Notes under the pieces: generated by a model
What the model saw: the letters and a program-made list of their open reading frames with translations, nothing else
Told to the model about the DNA's origin: nothing
Database searches by the model: none
NCBI RefSeq assembly: GCF_016862095.1
Contig: NZ_BOMH01000001.1
Coordinates: 148,112-212,111 of the forward strand
Length of the DNA: 64,000 nucleotides
Direction: 5' to 3'
DNA from: Actinoplanes cyaneus
GTDB taxonomy: Bacteria; Actinomycetota; Actinomycetes; Mycobacteriales; Micromonosporaceae
Shown: in pieces, positions 8,886 to 18,008 of the stretch
Position numbering within the stretch: the stretch's first letter is position 1
Layout: every line of letters starts with the position of its first letter
Position numbers and translations under genes: made by a program

Positions 8886-10061
8886 ATGTCGGAACCGCTG
8901 CGGGTCGCGATGGTCGGCTACGCGTTCATGGGGGCCGCGCACTCGCAGGCGTGGCGCACTGTCAACCACGTCTACGACCTGCCGGCGCCGGTCCGGATGC
9001 AGGTGCTCAGCGGCCGGTCCGCGACGGCGGTCGCCGCCGCGGCCGGCCGGCTCGGCTGGGCGGAGCACACCGACGACTGGCGCACGCTGCTCAAACGCGA
9101 CGACGTCGACCTGATCGACATCTGCGCGCCGGGCGACGTGCACGCCGAGATCGCGATCGCGGCGCTCGCCGCGGGCAAGCACGTGCTCTGCGAGAAGCCC
9201 CTGGCCAATTCGGTGGCCGAGGCCCGCTCGATGGTCGCGGCCGCTTCCGCCGCGCAGGCTTCGGGCGTACGGGCGATGTGCGGCTTCAACTACCGCCGCG
9301 TTCCCGCCGTCGCGCTGATGCGGCAGATGATCGCGGACGGGAAGATCGGCACGATCCGGCACGTCCGGGCGTCCTACCTGCAGGACTGGATCGTGGATCC
9401 GGAGTTTCCCCTGGTCTGGCGCCTGCGTAAGGAGGTGGCCGGTTCCGGGGCGCTGGGTGACATCGGCGCGCACATCGTCGACTTGACCCAGTTCGTCACG
9501 GGCCGGCACCTCACCGAGGTGTGCGCGCTGACCGAGACGTTCGTCAAGTCCCGGCCGCTGCCCTCGTCGTCGGCGGGCCTGTCCGCAGCCGGTGACTCGT
9601 CGGCGTTCGGCGCGGTCACCGTCGACGACGCGGTGCTGTTCCTGGCCCGGCTCGGGGACGGGGTGGTCGGCACGTACGAGGCGACCCGCTTCGCCACCGG
9701 GCGCAAGAACGGCCTGCACGTGGAGATCAACGGCTCGCTGGGGACGCTGGTCTTCGACTTCGAGCGGATGAACGAGCTGCAGTTCTACTCCCTCGAAGCG
9801 CCCGCCGAGCAGCAGGGTTTCACCCGGATCCTGGTGACCGAGCCGACCCATCCGTACATGTCGGCGTGGTGGCCCCCGGGGCACCTGATCGGTTACGAGC
9901 ACACGTTCACCCACCAGGCGCACGACCTGGTCCGGGCGATCGCCGAGGGTGCGGATCCCACCCCGTCGTTCGCCGACGCGCTGCAGGTCCAGTTGGTCCT
10001 GGACGCCGTGGCCCGGTCCGCCGAGACGTCCGCGTGGACCCGCGTAGAGGAGGAATCATGA
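8886..10061 (+). CDS. Gfo/Idh/MocA-family NAD(P)-dependent oxidoreductase
   Basis: A 391-residue protein with an N-terminal Rossmann fold ([17 protein letters not shown]) and the diagnostic [12 protein letters not shown] motif near residues 102-113, whose Lys is catalytic. The C-terminal alpha/beta dimer domain carries [13 protein letters not shown]. Members oxidise or reduce cyclic polyols and sugars. Eight bases behind the binding protein with TAGGAG as ribosome site, and overlapping the isomerase that follows, it probably oxidises the sugar brought in by this importer. Confidence 0.9.
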   Translation: MSEPLRVAMVGYAFMGAAHSQAWRTVNHVYDLPAPVRMQVLSGRSATAVAAAAGRLGWAEHTDDWRTLLKRDDVDLIDICAPGDVHAEIAIAALAAGKHVLCEKPLANSVAEARSMVAAASAAQASGVRAMCGFNYRRVPAVALMRQMIADGKIGTIRHVRASYLQDWIVDPEFPLVWRLRKEVAGSGALGDIGAHIVDLTQFVTGRHLTEVCALTETFVKSRPLPSSSAGLSAAGDSSAFGAVTVDDAVLFLARLGDGVVGTYEATRFATGRKNGLHVEINGSLGTLVFDFERMNELQFYSLEAPAEQQGFTRILVTEPTHPYMSAWWPPGHLIGYEHTFTHQAHDLVRAIAEGADPTPSFADALQVQLVLDAVARSAETSAWTRVEEES

Positions 10062-11062
10062 CCCGCCCGATCACGCTCTTCACCGGTCAGTGGGCCGACC
10101 TGCCGTTCGAGGAGGTGTGCCGGCTCGCCTCCGGCTGGGGTTACGACGGCCTGGAGATCGCCTGCTGGGGTGATCACCTCGACGTCGCGCTCGGCGCCAC
10201 CGACCCCTCGTACATCGATGGTCGGCGGTCGATCCTGGAGAAGTACGGCCTGAAGGTCTACGCGATCTCCAACCACCTGACCGGGCAGGCGGTCTGCGAC
10301 GACCCGATCGACCAGCGCCACCAGGACATCCTGTCGCCCGCGGTGTGGGGTGACGGCTCCCCCGAGGGTGTCCGGCAGCGCGCGGCCGCCGCGATGATGG
10401 ACACCGCGCGGACCGCGGCCCGGCTCGGCGTCGACACCGTCGTCGGTTTCACCGGCTCGTCCATCTGGAAGTACGTCGCGATGTTCCCGCCGGTCACCGC
10501 CGCCATGGTCGACGCCGGCTACCAGGACTTCGCCGACCGCTGGAACCCGATCCTGGACGTCTTCGACGAGGTCGGCGTCCGCTTCGCGCACGAGGTGCAT
10601 CCTTCGGAGATCGCGTACGACTACTGGACAACCCGCCGAGCCCTGGAGGCCATCGGCAATCGGCCCGCGTTCGGGCTGAACTGGGACCCGTCCCATTTCG
10701 TCTGGCAGGACCTGGACCCCGCCGATTTCATCCTGGAGTTCGCCGACCGCATCTACCACGTCGACTGCAAGGACGTGAAGCTCGCCGTCGGCAACGGGCG
10801 CAACGGCCGCCTGGGCTCGCACCTGCCCTGGTCGGACCTGCGCCGCGGCTGGGACTTCGTCTCCACCGGTCACGGCGACGTCCCGTGGGAGCGCTGTTTC
10901 CGGGCGCTGAACTCGATCGGCTACTCCGGCCCGATCTCGGTCGAGTGGGAGGACGCCGGCATGGACCGTCTCGTCGGCGCGCCCTCAGCCCTGGAGTTCG
11001 TCCGCGGCCACCTCTTCGATCCGCCGGCCGCGGCGTTCGACGCCGCCTTCAGCACCCGCTGA
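10058..11062 (+). CDS. Sugar phosphate isomerase/epimerase-like TIM-barrel enzyme
   Basis: A 334-residue xylose-isomerase-like barrel. Visible metal-site elements are [11 protein letters not shown] (Glu/His on mid-barrel strands), [22 protein letters not shown] and [10 protein letters not shown] near the C-terminus. These enzymes act on keto-inositols, keto-sugars or their epimers, so pairing with the Gfo/Idh/MocA oxidoreductase suggests a two-step oxidation/isomerisation route. The start overlaps the upstream stop (ATGA), with AGAGGAGGAAT as ribosome site. It is the last gene of the ROK operon; a repeat-rich spacer follows directly. Confidence 0.88.
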   Translation: MTRPITLFTGQWADLPFEEVCRLASGWGYDGLEIACWGDHLDVALGATDPSYIDGRRSILEKYGLKVYAISNHLTGQAVCDDPIDQRHQDILSPAVWGDGSPEGVRQRAAAAMMDTARTAARLGVDTVVGFTGSSIWKYVAMFPPVTAAMVDAGYQDFADRWNPILDVFDEVGVRFAHEVHPSEIAYDYWTTRRALEAIGNRPAFGLNWDPSHFVWQDLDPADFILEFADRIYHVDCKDVKLAVGNGRNGRLGSHLPWSDLRRGWDFVSTGHGDVPWERCFRALNSIGYSGPISVEWEDAGMDRLVGAPSALEFVRGHLFDPPAAAFDAAFSTR

Positions 11063-11082
11063 CACAGCTCCCCACACCCCGA

Positions 11083-11182
11083 CGCCCGCCGACACAACGC
11101 CTCCCGGCGCCCGCTGACACAACACTTCCCGGCGCCCGCCGGGACAACGCCTCCCGGCGCCCGCCGGGACAACTGCTGTCAG
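11083..11182. repeat. Tandem array of four 25-bp repeats
   Basis: Four head-to-tail 25-bp units start at 11083, 11108, 11133 and 11158. The consensus is CGCCCGC-Y-G, a short variable stretch, ACAAC and TCCCGG at the end. A degenerate fifth unit (CGTCCGCTGAGAG...) follows, and partial similarity reaches back to the stop codon of the isomerase gene. The array lies in a tail-to-tail spacer. Confidence 0.85.
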
Positions 11183-11220
11183 CGTCCGCTGAGAGCATCT
11201 GCTTTCAACGGACGCTGACA
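11177..11220. terminator. Hairpin between convergent genes
   Basis: TGTCAGCGTCCG (11177-11188) and CGGACGCTGACA (11209-11220) are perfect 12-bp inverted arms with a 20-base loop. They overlap the end of the 25-bp array. The position after the isomerase gene suits transcription termination. There is no T-run. Confidence 0.5.
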
Positions 11221-11268
11221 CACAGTCCGCGAGGTTGGCTCTCGGGCACGGCTCCGGCCGCGGCGGCA

Positions 11269-11333
11269 GGTCCCGGCTGGTTCTCATGGGCTTTATCCGT
11301 CCCGGATAACGCCCATGAGAACCAGCCGGGACC
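11269..11333. repeat. Long inverted repeat, copy 2 of the CTGGTTCTCA family
   Basis: Perfect 23-bp arms (11269-11291 and 11311-11333) hold CCCGGCTGGTTCTCATGGGC. After one mismatch the stem continues with TTATCCG/CGGATAA around a 3-base loop. It lies between convergent genes (isomerase forward, chemoreceptor reverse). The right flank ...AACCAGCCGGGACCGCGAG is repeated exactly in copy 3. GCGGC and GCCGC farther out could extend the stem. Confidence 0.9.
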
Positions 11334-11439
11334 GCGAGCCGCGCCGCTGCCCGGGCCCACAGCAGGTTGGCGTCCCGTATCGAGTGGTGCCGTGCACCGG
11401 GCGTGCGCCGGGTCTCGGACGTGGGCGTGCGCCGGGCAT

Positions 11440-11560
11440 CGGACATGCGATGGGCGCCGGGCGTCGGGCGCCAGGCGCCGGACGCCAGGCGCCGGACGCC
11501 GGGCGTCGGACGTCAGGCGGGCTCAGGGCGTTTGTCGGGCGGGCGTCGGGCGGGCGCGGT
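11440..11560. repeat. Degenerate GC-rich minisatellite
   Basis: Short interspersed units of the kinds GGCGCC, GGACGCC, AGGCGCC and GGGCGTCGG repeat irregularly over about 110 bases just before the end of the chemoreceptor gene. Open frames across it are compositional artefacts. Confidence 0.5.
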
Positions 11561-11579
11561 GAACCCGTGGGGGTCTCGG

Positions 11580-13151
11580 TCAGTAGCGGAAGTGGCTGAC
11601 CATGGACTGCAGGTTGTTGGCCATCGTGCTGAGCTCGGTCACCGCCTGCTGCGACTGCGCGATGCCCTCCGTGCTCACCTGCGTCGCCGTCGCCAGGCCG
11701 TTGATGTTGGCGGCGATGTCACCGGCGCCGGAGGCGGCCAGGGCCACGTTGTGACTCATCTGCTCGGTGGTGGCGGTCTGCTCGGCGACCGCTGCCGCGA
11801 TCGTCGCCTGGAACTCGTTGATGCTGGCGATGACCGAGGTGATCTCGCCGATGGCGGTGACCGCGCCCGCGGTGTCGGCCTGGATGGCCTGGACGCGGCG
11901 GGAGATGTCGTCGGTGGCGCGGGCCGTCTCCTGGGCGAGTTCCTTGACCTCGCCGGCGACGACCGCGAAACCCTTGCCGAGCTCGCCGGCCCGGGCCGCC
12001 TCGATGGTGGCGTTCAGGGCGAGCAGGTTCGTCTGCTCGGCGATGCTGGTGATCACCTTGATCACCTCGGCGATCTCGGCGGAGGACTCGCCGAGCTTGC
12101 CGACCTGGGCGGTGGTCGCGTCGGCGACCGACACGGCCTGTTCGGCGACGCGGGCGGCCTCGGTGGCGTTGTGGGCGATGTCGCGGATCGAGACGCCCAT
12201 CTGCTCGGTGCCCTGGGCGACGTTCGAGACGTTGTCGTTGACGCCCGCCGCGGCGGCCGAGGCGGTCTGCGCCTGGGTGGAGGCCTGCTCGGCGGAGAGC
12301 GACATGGTGCTGGCGGTGGCGGTGAGCTGCTCGGCCGCGGCGGCGACCGCCTGCGCGGAGCCGGCCACCGACGAGACGACCCGGCGGGTGTTGGCCTGCG
12401 CCTCGTCGAGTGCCCGGGCCATCTGGCCGACCTCGTCCTGCCCGCGGACGTCGGCGGCGACGGTCAGGTCACCGCCGGCCATCGCCTGCAGCGCGGTCCG
12501 GACCCGCTGCAGCGGCCCGGTGATCGAGCGGACGATCAGGTTGGCGAGCACGATCACGGCGATCGCGGCGACCGCGACGGCGAGCCACAGGAGGCGTTCG
12601 GCGGTGGCCCGGCTCTTCTCGGCGTTCTTGTTCGCCCGGGCGACGGTGTCCAGGAACAGCGCCCGCTCGTTGGCGAGCACCGCGCTCATCAGGTAGTTGT
12701 CGACGCCGACCTGCTCCCAGGCGAGCCGGGCGCCGGCCTGGTCCGCAGCGGCCGAGGCGACGAACCGGGTGAGCGTGGCCGTGTAGTCGTTGGTCACCGC
12801 CTTGATCCGGTCCACCGACGCCGCCAGGCCGCTGGGCAGATCGATCGCCTCCAGCTCGGTGAGCAGTTGCTCGGCCGAGGCGACCCGGTCCTTGAGCAGG
12901 TCGGCCTGCTTGGCCGGGTCGCTGCGGACGATGGCCTGGATGCCGTTGGCGCGCATCTCGCTGGCCTCACGGTCCAGCTGCAGGACCCGGGCGCTGGCCG
13001 TGTTCAGATTCTCCAGGTCACGCGCGGTGTTGCCGGCGGTCCTGTCGCTGACCAGGGTCACGCCGACGCAGACGGCCAGGGCGACGAGACTCGCGGCGAC
13101 CAGGACGGTCAGCTTGGTGCGGACCGACAGGTCGAGAAAGCGCTGGATCAT
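11580..13151 (-). CDS. Methyl-accepting chemotaxis protein
   Basis: A 523-residue chemoreceptor. TM1 lies near residues 13-34, a helical ligand-binding region of about 150 residues follows (four-helix-bundle type), TM2 is near 187-207 and the HAMP domain near 208-262. The long coiled-coil signalling domain includes the conserved hairpin tip, [22 protein letters not shown]. It relays ligand occupancy to CheA/CheW and so to flagella. It starts only four bases after the stop of an orphan sugar-binding lipoprotein, so the two are surely co-transcribed. Its presence implies a motile stage such as zoospores. Confidence 0.93.
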   Translation of the reverse strand: MIQRFLDLSVRTKLTVLVAASLVALAVCVGVTLVSDRTAGNTARDLENLNTASARVLQLDREASEMRANGIQAIVRSDPAKQADLLKDRVASAEQLLTELEAIDLPSGLAASVDRIKAVTNDYTATLTRFVASAAADQAGARLAWEQVGVDNYLMSAVLANERALFLDTVARANKNAEKSRATAERLLWLAVAVAAIAVIVLANLIVRSITGPLQRVRTALQAMAGGDLTVAADVRGQDEVGQMARALDEAQANTRRVVSSVAGSAQAVAAAAEQLTATASTMSLSAEQASTQAQTASAAAAGVNDNVSNVAQGTEQMGVSIRDIAHNATEAARVAEQAVSVADATTAQVGKLGESSAEIAEVIKVITSIAEQTNLLALNATIEAARAGELGKGFAVVAGEVKELAQETARATDDISRRVQAIQADTAGAVTAIGEITSVIASINEFQATIAAAVAEQTATTEQMSHNVALAASGAGDIAANINGLATATQVSTEGIAQSQQAVTELSTMANNLQSMVSHFRY

Positions 13152-13155
13152 CAGG

Positions 13156-14223
13156 TCATCCCGCCAGCTGGTCGGCGGTGTAGTACCCGCCGTCGACCAG
13201 CACCCGCTCGTAGTTGGTGCGATCCACGTTCACCGGCTGCAGCAGGAACGTCGGGACCACCTTGACGCCGTTGTCGTACTGCTTCTCGTCGTTGACCTCG
13301 GGCACCCCGCCGAGCAGCAACGAGTTCGTCATCTGCACGGCCACCTTCGCCAGCTCGCGGGTGTCCTTGTAGACGGTTTCGGTCTGAATGCCCGAGGCGA
13401 TCAGTTTCGCGGACTCCAGCTCGGCGTCCTGCCCGGTGACCACGGGCAGTTTCTTGTAACCGTTCTCCTGGAGCGCTTCGATGATCGCGCGGCTCAATCC
13501 GTCATACGGGGAAAGGATGGCATCGACCTTCGTCCCGCGCAGCGGGCCGGCCAGCAGGCGTTGCATGCGTTTCTTGGCGACCGCGCCGTCCCAGCGCTGG
13601 GTGGCGACCGTCTTGAAGGCAGTTTCTCCCGAGACGACCTTCAAACGACCTGATTTGAGGTACGGCGTCAGAATGCTCATGGCGCCGTTGAAGAAGAACG
13701 TGGCGTTGTTGTCGTCGGCGGAGCCCGCGAACAGTTCGATGTTGTCGGTTCCACCGGTGCTGCTCAGCTTCAGCGCCTTGACGATCGCGCCCGCCTGCAG
13801 GACGCCGACCTTGAAGTTGTCGAAGGTGGCGTAGTACGTGATGTTCGGGGTGTCGCGGATCAGCCGGTCGTAGGAGATCACCGGCACCTTGGCGGTGGCC
13901 GCGCTGGCCAGCACGTCCTTGAGCGCGGTCCCGTCGATCGCGCCGACGACCAGCGCCTTCTCCCCGCCGGCGATCATGGCTTTGATCTGGCTGATCTGCT
14001 TGTCGACGTCGTCCTCGGCGTACTGCAGATCGGTCTTGTAGCCGAGCAGCTCGAACTGCTGCGCGATGCTCTTGCCGTCACCGACCCACCGGGCCGACTT
14101 GGTGGTCGGCATCGCGATGCCGATGGTGCCTCGATCCGGCTGCTCGACTGTCGTCTCGTCCCCACTGCCGCTGCAGCCGGCGGCCGTGGCGAGCACCATC
14201 GACGCGGCGATGATCCAGCGCAT
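13156..14223 (-). CDS. Orphan sugar-binding lipoprotein (ChvE/xylose-binding class), probably chemosensory
   Basis: A 355-residue periplasmic-binding-protein-like protein: signal peptide, lipobox ending AAGC near residue 17, then [41 protein letters not shown] and [13 protein letters not shown] are typical of ChvE-like multiple-sugar and xylose-binding proteins, as is [18 protein letters not shown] near the C-terminus. ATG 14223 is preferred because GAAGAGGGGG sits before it; an ATG seven codons earlier also exists. No ATPase or permease is adjacent. The only co-transcribed gene is the chemoreceptor, which suggests a ligand-presenting role in taxis. Confidence 0.9.
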   Translation of the reverse strand: MRWIIAASMVLATAAGCSGSGDETTVEQPDRGTIGIAMPTTKSARWVGDGKSIAQQFELLGYKTDLQYAEDDVDKQISQIKAMIAGGEKALVVGAIDGTALKDVLASAATAKVPVISYDRLIRDTPNITYYATFDNFKVGVLQAGAIVKALKLSSTGGTDNIELFAGSADDNNATFFFNGAMSILTPYLKSGRLKVVSGETAFKTVATQRWDGAVAKKRMQRLLAGPLRGTKVDAILSPYDGLSRAIIEALQENGYKKLPVVTGQDAELESAKLIASGIQTETVYKDTRELAKVAVQMTNSLLLGGVPEVNDEKQYDNGVKVVPTFLLQPVNVDRTNYERVLVDGGYYTADQLAG

Positions 14224-14273
14224 GGCGCACCCCCTCTTCCCCATGATCGGCCCTCGGGCGGGATGAGTGAGGA

Positions 14274-14471
14274 CTATTCGGGACCTTCGGCCACAACCTT
14301 GTCGCCGGGGACCTCGAGGGTGCGGCCGTGCCCGGTGCGCTCGTTCAGCGATGCGGGCACGGCCGTCGCGGCGGACCCGGGCGCCGGCCGCGCGGCGAGG
14401 GCGGGCACCGCGCTCAGCGAGCCGTCCGGATGGCGGACATACCAGGCGGAGGTGTATGCAGCGATTTCCAC
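14274..14471 (-). CDS. Small hypothetical protein
   Basis: A 65-residue reading frame starting with GTG (VEIAAYTSAWYVRHPDGS...) and ending ...LEVPGDKVVAEGPE. Third codon positions are nearly all G or C, which favours real coding. There is no signal peptide, membrane segment or clear ribosome site. It lies 50 bases before the sugar-binding lipoprotein on the same strand. Function unknown; it could still be a chance frame. Confidence 0.4.
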   Translation of the reverse strand: MEIAAYTSAWYVRHPDGSLSAVPALAARPAPGSAATAVPASLNERTGHGRTLEVPGDKVVAEGPE

Positions 14472-14544
14472 GACAGCACGGTCGGCAACCCGGCCCCGCC
14501 GATGATTGCCGATCCAGTGCCGGTCCGTCTCGGGACGGTTGAGG

Positions 14545-14880
14545 TCAGTGGTCGTCGTCCGGCCACTCGTGCGGCGTGACGGTCCACGGTTTGGCGGGGT
14601 CGTCGCGCGTGGCGGCGTGACCGGTCGGCAGGGTGGCCAGCTCGGCGACGGCCGGATCCTCCTCGGCGAGGTGGCTGATGCAGGCCAGCACTGTGGCGCC
14701 GGGCAGGTTCGGATCGTTGACGCCGTCGCCGACCAGCCAGTCGTTGTGCTCGTCGTGGATGACGACGCGGGCCGGCTCCTCGCCGGTCAGCACCGTGCGC
14801 TGCACGACGGCGCCGAGCAGGTCGGGGAAACGGGCGTCGGGGAACGGGAAGTCGACGTTGCGGAGAATATGGCCTGACAC
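14545..14880 (-). CDS. Hypothetical acidic protein
   Basis: A 111-residue protein starting VSGHILRNVDFPFPD and ending in an acidic tail (EWPDDDH). Mid-protein it reads VVIHDEHNDWLVGDGVNDPN and ATVLACISHLAEEDPAVAEL, which looks like a folded cytosolic domain of unknown family. The GTG at 14880 lacks a close ribosome site, but TAATAA lies five bases upstream, so a leaderless start is likely. The frame is open farther upstream, but that part has the shadow-like composition of the neighbouring HAD gene. Confidence 0.65.
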   Translation of the reverse strand: MSGHILRNVDFPFPDARFPDLLGAVVQRTVLTGEEPARVVIHDEHNDWLVGDGVNDPNLPGATVLACISHLAEEDPAVAELATLPTGHAATRDDPAKPWTVTPHEWPDDDH

Positions 14881-14969
14881 ACCCGTTATTACTGGTGACG
14901 ACCTCCGGAGGTTACGCGGTTCCGGCTTTCTCCCGTCGCGGCGGGTGGCGCCGCCGGGCACCGGGCCGA

Positions 14970-15446
14970 TCAGCCGTTGATCAGCAGCCAGGCGCGGACC
15001 GCGGCGAAGTCGGCGTCGGCGAGCCCGGTGAACGGGTGCACCCGGCGCAACAGGGCGCGGCCGGGGTGGTGCGCCGTGATCCACCGCTGATCGACATCGG
15101 TCACCTCGTCGTCCAGCCAGACGAACGGGCGCCCCGCCGCGTACGCCACCAGGAAGCCCGTCTTCCAGTGCAGCCCCGGCACCGGGTTCTCGTCCGGCCA
15201 GTCCACCACCGGCAGGGCGGGCAGTCCCAGCCGGGGCGAGACGACCTCGTTGGCCTCGTCCATCCAGGTGGTCGCCCAGATCAGCTCCCCGGCGAGCCCG
15301 AGCAGGCGTGGCCCGTCGGCCGGGTCGATGCGTTCGAGCAGTGGATTGCCGCCGGCCGGTTCCCGCGGCACGCCCGGCACGACGCGGGCCCGGAGCGGGA
15401 TCACCGTGCCGTCGACGTCCAGGAAGATCAGCGGGCGGCCTGTCAC
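14970..15446 (-). CDS. HAD-like hydrolase-fold protein
   Basis: A 158-residue compact protein with the HAD motif I FLDVDGTVIPL (residues 8-18; the first Asp is the nucleophile position), a WATTW segment at the motif II region (ELIWATTWMDEAN) and an acidic WLDDEVTDVD segment resembling motif IV. No cap domain fits in this length. Proteins of this shape in actinomycetes are stand-alone minimal HAD phosphatases or relatives; the substrate is unknown. It lies between the FAD monooxygenase and the small acidic protein, all on the reverse strand. Confidence 0.8.
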   Translation of the reverse strand: MTGRPLIFLDVDGTVIPLRARVVPGVPREPAGGNPLLERIDPADGPRLLGLAGELIWATTWMDEANEVVSPRLGLPALPVVDWPDENPVPGLHWKTGFLVAYAAGRPFVWLDDEVTDVDQRWITAHHPGRALLRRVHPFTGLADADFAAVRAWLLING

Positions 15447-15502
15447 CGCCGCACCGTACCGTCAGACTCGGGCAAGGGCCAACGACAGCGGCGCCCCGGC
15501 CG

Positions 15503-16642
15503 TCACCGGCGGGCCGGTGCGGGTGGACGCCAATCGGCGTACCGGGCCATGGAGCGCAGGGCCAGCCGCGGCGGGATGACGCGCATCAGCGTGTTGCGCA
15601 CGGTGACGGCCAGGGGGTTGTCCAGTTGCTGGCCGAAGCGGCCGACCAGCCGGGACGCTCTCGCGACCTGCTGGCTGCGCGGCCGGCGCAGCGCGTCGTA
15701 GGTCACCAGGCCGTCGGGGCGATCGGCGACGCCGGCCAGCACCACGGCGTCCTCCAGAGCCTGGTTGGCACCCTGTCCGAGGTTGGGGGTCATCGCGTGC
15801 GCGGCGTCGCCGAGCAGCACCACGCGCCCCCGGACGTACGTGGGCAGGGGCTCGTCGAGGCAGGCGAGGTCGTCGCAGAGCACCGTGCCGGTGGCGGCGA
15901 TCAGCGCCGGGATCGGATCGTGCCATCGCAGGAACCGCTCGGGAACCGCGGTGTCCTGGCCGGTGGCCCCCAGCGCCGCGGTGTTGATCGCGGCGAACCA
16001 GTAGACCCGGCCGTCGACGAGGGGCACGACGCCGAACTCGGCGCCCCGCCCCCAGGTGATCGCGACGACCAGGTCACCGTCCCAGGCGGGTGTCACGCCG
16101 CGCCAGGCACGCACCCCGATCGGCCTCGGCGAGGCGGCCCGCGGCCACAGTGACCGGCGGATCGCGCTGTGGATGCCGTCGGCCGCGACGACGAGGTCGG
16201 CCCGCGTCCGGACCGGGCCGGCCGGGCTCTCGTACGTGACCTCGCCCTCCTCGGTGACGGCGGTGACCCGTGCGCCGGTGCGCACCGTGCCGGCGGGCAG
16301 GGCGTCGAGCAGGATGCGGTGCAGCTCGGCACGGTGCACCCCGATGGCGGAGGTGCCCAGCGCGCGGCTCAGCTCGTCGGCGGGGATGCGAGCCAGCCAC
16401 CGGCCGTCGGGCAGGCGGGTCCCGCCGGGCAGGTCGGGAACGCCGTGCGCCCGGACCGCGTCGCCCAGGCCCAGCACGTCGAGGCAGCGCATGCCGTTGG
16501 CCTGGAGCACCAGGCCCGCTCCGACGGGCCGGAAGACCTCGACCCGGTCGAGCACCGTCACCTCCCAGCCGGCCTGTCGCAGCCCGACGGCCGCGCCGAG
16601 GCCACCGATCCCGGCACCTACCACCACTGCCGTGCGCGTCAT
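15503..16642 (-). CDS. FAD-dependent aromatic-type monooxygenase
   Basis: A 379-residue flavoprotein of the p-hydroxybenzoate hydroxylase fold. Motifs are GAGIGGLGAAVGLRQ for the FAD dinucleotide (residues 9-23), the DG motif VVAADGIHSAIR near residue 155 for FAD/NAD(P)H, and GDAAHAMTPNLGQGANQALEDA near residue 280 for the FAD ribityl chain. It probably hydroxylates an aromatic compound or antibiotic. It is divergent from the TetR gene at 16708, and the operators between them suggest that the regulator represses it until its substrate appears. Confidence 0.92.
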   Translation of the reverse strand: MTRTAVVVGAGIGGLGAAVGLRQAGWEVTVLDRVEVFRPVGAGLVLQANGMRCLDVLGLGDAVRAHGVPDLPGGTRLPDGRWLARIPADELSRALGTSAIGVHRAELHRILLDALPAGTVRTGARVTAVTEEGEVTYESPAGPVRTRADLVVAADGIHSAIRRSLWPRAASPRPIGVRAWRGVTPAWDGDLVVAITWGRGAEFGVVPLVDGRVYWFAAINTAALGATGQDTAVPERFLRWHDPIPALIAATGTVLCDDLACLDEPLPTYVRGRVVLLGDAAHAMTPNLGQGANQALEDAVVLAGVADRPDGLVTYDALRRPRSQQVARASRLVGRFGQQLDNPLAVTVRNTLMRVIPPRLALRSMARYADWRPPAPARR

Positions 16643-16655
16643 GGCCCGCCTCCGC

Positions 16656-16692
16656 TTCTACAGGTGTAGAAATCGATACTACAGCTGTAGAA
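16656..16692. promoter_or_regulatory. Twin TetR operators between monooxygenase and regulator
   Basis: TTCTACAGGTGTAGAA (16656-16671) has perfect 7-bp arms. TACTACAGCTGTAGAA (16677-16692) contains the perfect palindrome CTACAGCTGTAG. Centres are 21 bp apart, two helical turns, so two dimers could bind one face. The pair fills the 65-bp divergent spacer and ends at the ribosome site of the TetR gene, giving control of both directions. Confidence 0.8.
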
Positions 16693-16707
16693 AGGGGGGC
16701 CGCCACC

Positions 16708-17328
16708 GTGGCCACCGACCGGTTCGCCGTACTGACCGACGCGGCGATCGACGTGCTGGCCGAGCACGGCATGCGCGGCCTGACCCACCGGGCGGTCGAC
16801 GCCCGGGCCGAGCTGGCCCTCGGCACCACCTCGGCGTACTTCCGCACCCGCAAGGCCCTCATCGAGGCGGTCGTACGCCGCCTGGCCGAGCTGGACCGGG
16901 CCGACCTGGAGACGGACCGGCTCCCCGCCGAAGCGGGCGCACCGGCTGTCGACCTCGGCGACCCGGGCGCCGTGGCCGCCGGCATCGCCGCGGTGCTCGA
17001 CCGCTGGCTCAGTGCGGGGCGGACCCGTACCCTCGCCCGCTTCCTCTGCCTGCTCGAAGCGACCCACCATCCGGAGCTGCGCACGATCCTCGCCTACGGT
17101 GACGTCTTCCGCCTCCAGGCGACCGCCATGCTGGCCAGCGCCGGCGTCGAGAACCCGGAGCAGGCCGGGAGCCACCTCGTCGCCTGCATCGACGGGCTGC
17201 TCTTCGACCGCCTGGCCGGCGCCGGCTCGCGCACCGCGCCGCAGCCCGGCACGGCGGCGAGCCGCGACGACCTGGCCACGGCGGTCGAGACCCTCCTGCG
17301 CGCCTTCACCGCCACAGGTTCCCGTTAG
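16708..17328 (+). CDS. TetR-family repressor
   Basis: A 206-residue regulator with an N-terminal HTH (AIDVLAEHGMRGLTHRAVDARAELALGTTSAYFRTRKALI, in which ALGTTSAYF is the recognition part) and a helical ligand-binding domain. GTG at 16708 is set by AAAGGGGGG eight bases upstream. Earlier in-frame sequence would run through the operators. It is divergent from the FAD monooxygenase and most likely represses both genes from the twin palindromes. Confidence 0.9.
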   Translation: MATDRFAVLTDAAIDVLAEHGMRGLTHRAVDARAELALGTTSAYFRTRKALIEAVVRRLAELDRADLETDRLPAEAGAPAVDLGDPGAVAAGIAAVLDRWLSAGRTRTLARFLCLLEATHHPELRTILAYGDVFRLQATAMLASAGVENPEQAGSHLVACIDGLLFDRLAGAGSRTAPQPGTAASRDDLATAVETLLRAFTATGSR

Positions 17329-17531
17329 CTTGTCGTTCTAGCCTCCACTACTGCCTGGTGTCACCACGGACCACCTCGCGGCGTCCCCGAAGGCCACTAC
17401 GGTGCGAGCCGGTGCGGCGATAGCGGCGAGACCGAACGCGCGTCCCCTGCGGCAGGTGAGTGCACCCAATCCCGGTAACGGCATCGCGGCCTGGCCGAAT
17501 GTGTTCAGAGCCGATCGGTGCGGCTTGTCGC

Positions 17532-17786
17532 CTACCGGGAAGGTCCGCCGAGTTGTCGGGCCGCATCGTGGTAGAACGAGACCAGCTGAGCCATGGGGAT
17601 GGCCCTACGGGAGACGGCGGACAGGTCGATGCCCTCCTTGGTGAACGGGGGCGGTCACACGCTGAAACCCTCGTCGAGGCCGAGAGTTCGAACGTCGCTT
17701 TGCCATCCGGGCCACCGCAGCGTTTCGTAGAACCGGTCCAGCGAGCCGCGCAATATCGCGTTCAGGCACTCGGCGTATCCCTGTTG
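17532..17786 (-). pseudogene. C-terminal remnant of a DUF2625-like gene with an in-frame stop
   Basis: Reading the reverse strand from about 17786: QQGYAECLNAILRG, then LDRFYETLRWPGWQSDV and LDEGFSV, then TGA at 17655-17657. The same frame then continues for 40 sensible codons (PPPFTKEGIDLSAVSRRA and SFYHDAARQLGG) to TAG at 17532. From memory the FY.xLRWPGW motif followed by a KEG...SRRA tail resembles the C-terminus of DUF2625 proteins, with a codon for an aromatic residue or Cys expected where the stop stands. The N-terminal half is absent. The naming is moderate; the in-frame continuation is plain. Confidence 0.55.
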
Positions 17787-18008
17787 CGCGGCGGCCACGG
17801 CATCTGACACTTCTGAACACGCTGATTGATCCACACGAGCTGTCACAGCCGTCCACACTCGGCCGACAGCGGAGCACGGCGTACTCGCCGTGCCTGCCCT
17901 CGCGGCTATGGACGCTCGCCGCACCGAAGGCGGCCCTACCCTGTGACGCGCGACGTATGACAAATGGGGGCGTCCCGGAAGCGGGGCAGCATCCGCCTTC
18001 TGGCTTCG

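Noticed and set aside
11083..11182. CRISPR array
   Set aside because: The 25-bp units are directly adjacent with no spacers, vary between copies and have no cas genes nearby.
11367..13265. 632-residue forward frame opposite the chemoreceptor
   Set aside because: Gly/Arg/Asp-rich low-complexity shadow; the reverse strand encodes a complete, recognisable chemotaxis protein.
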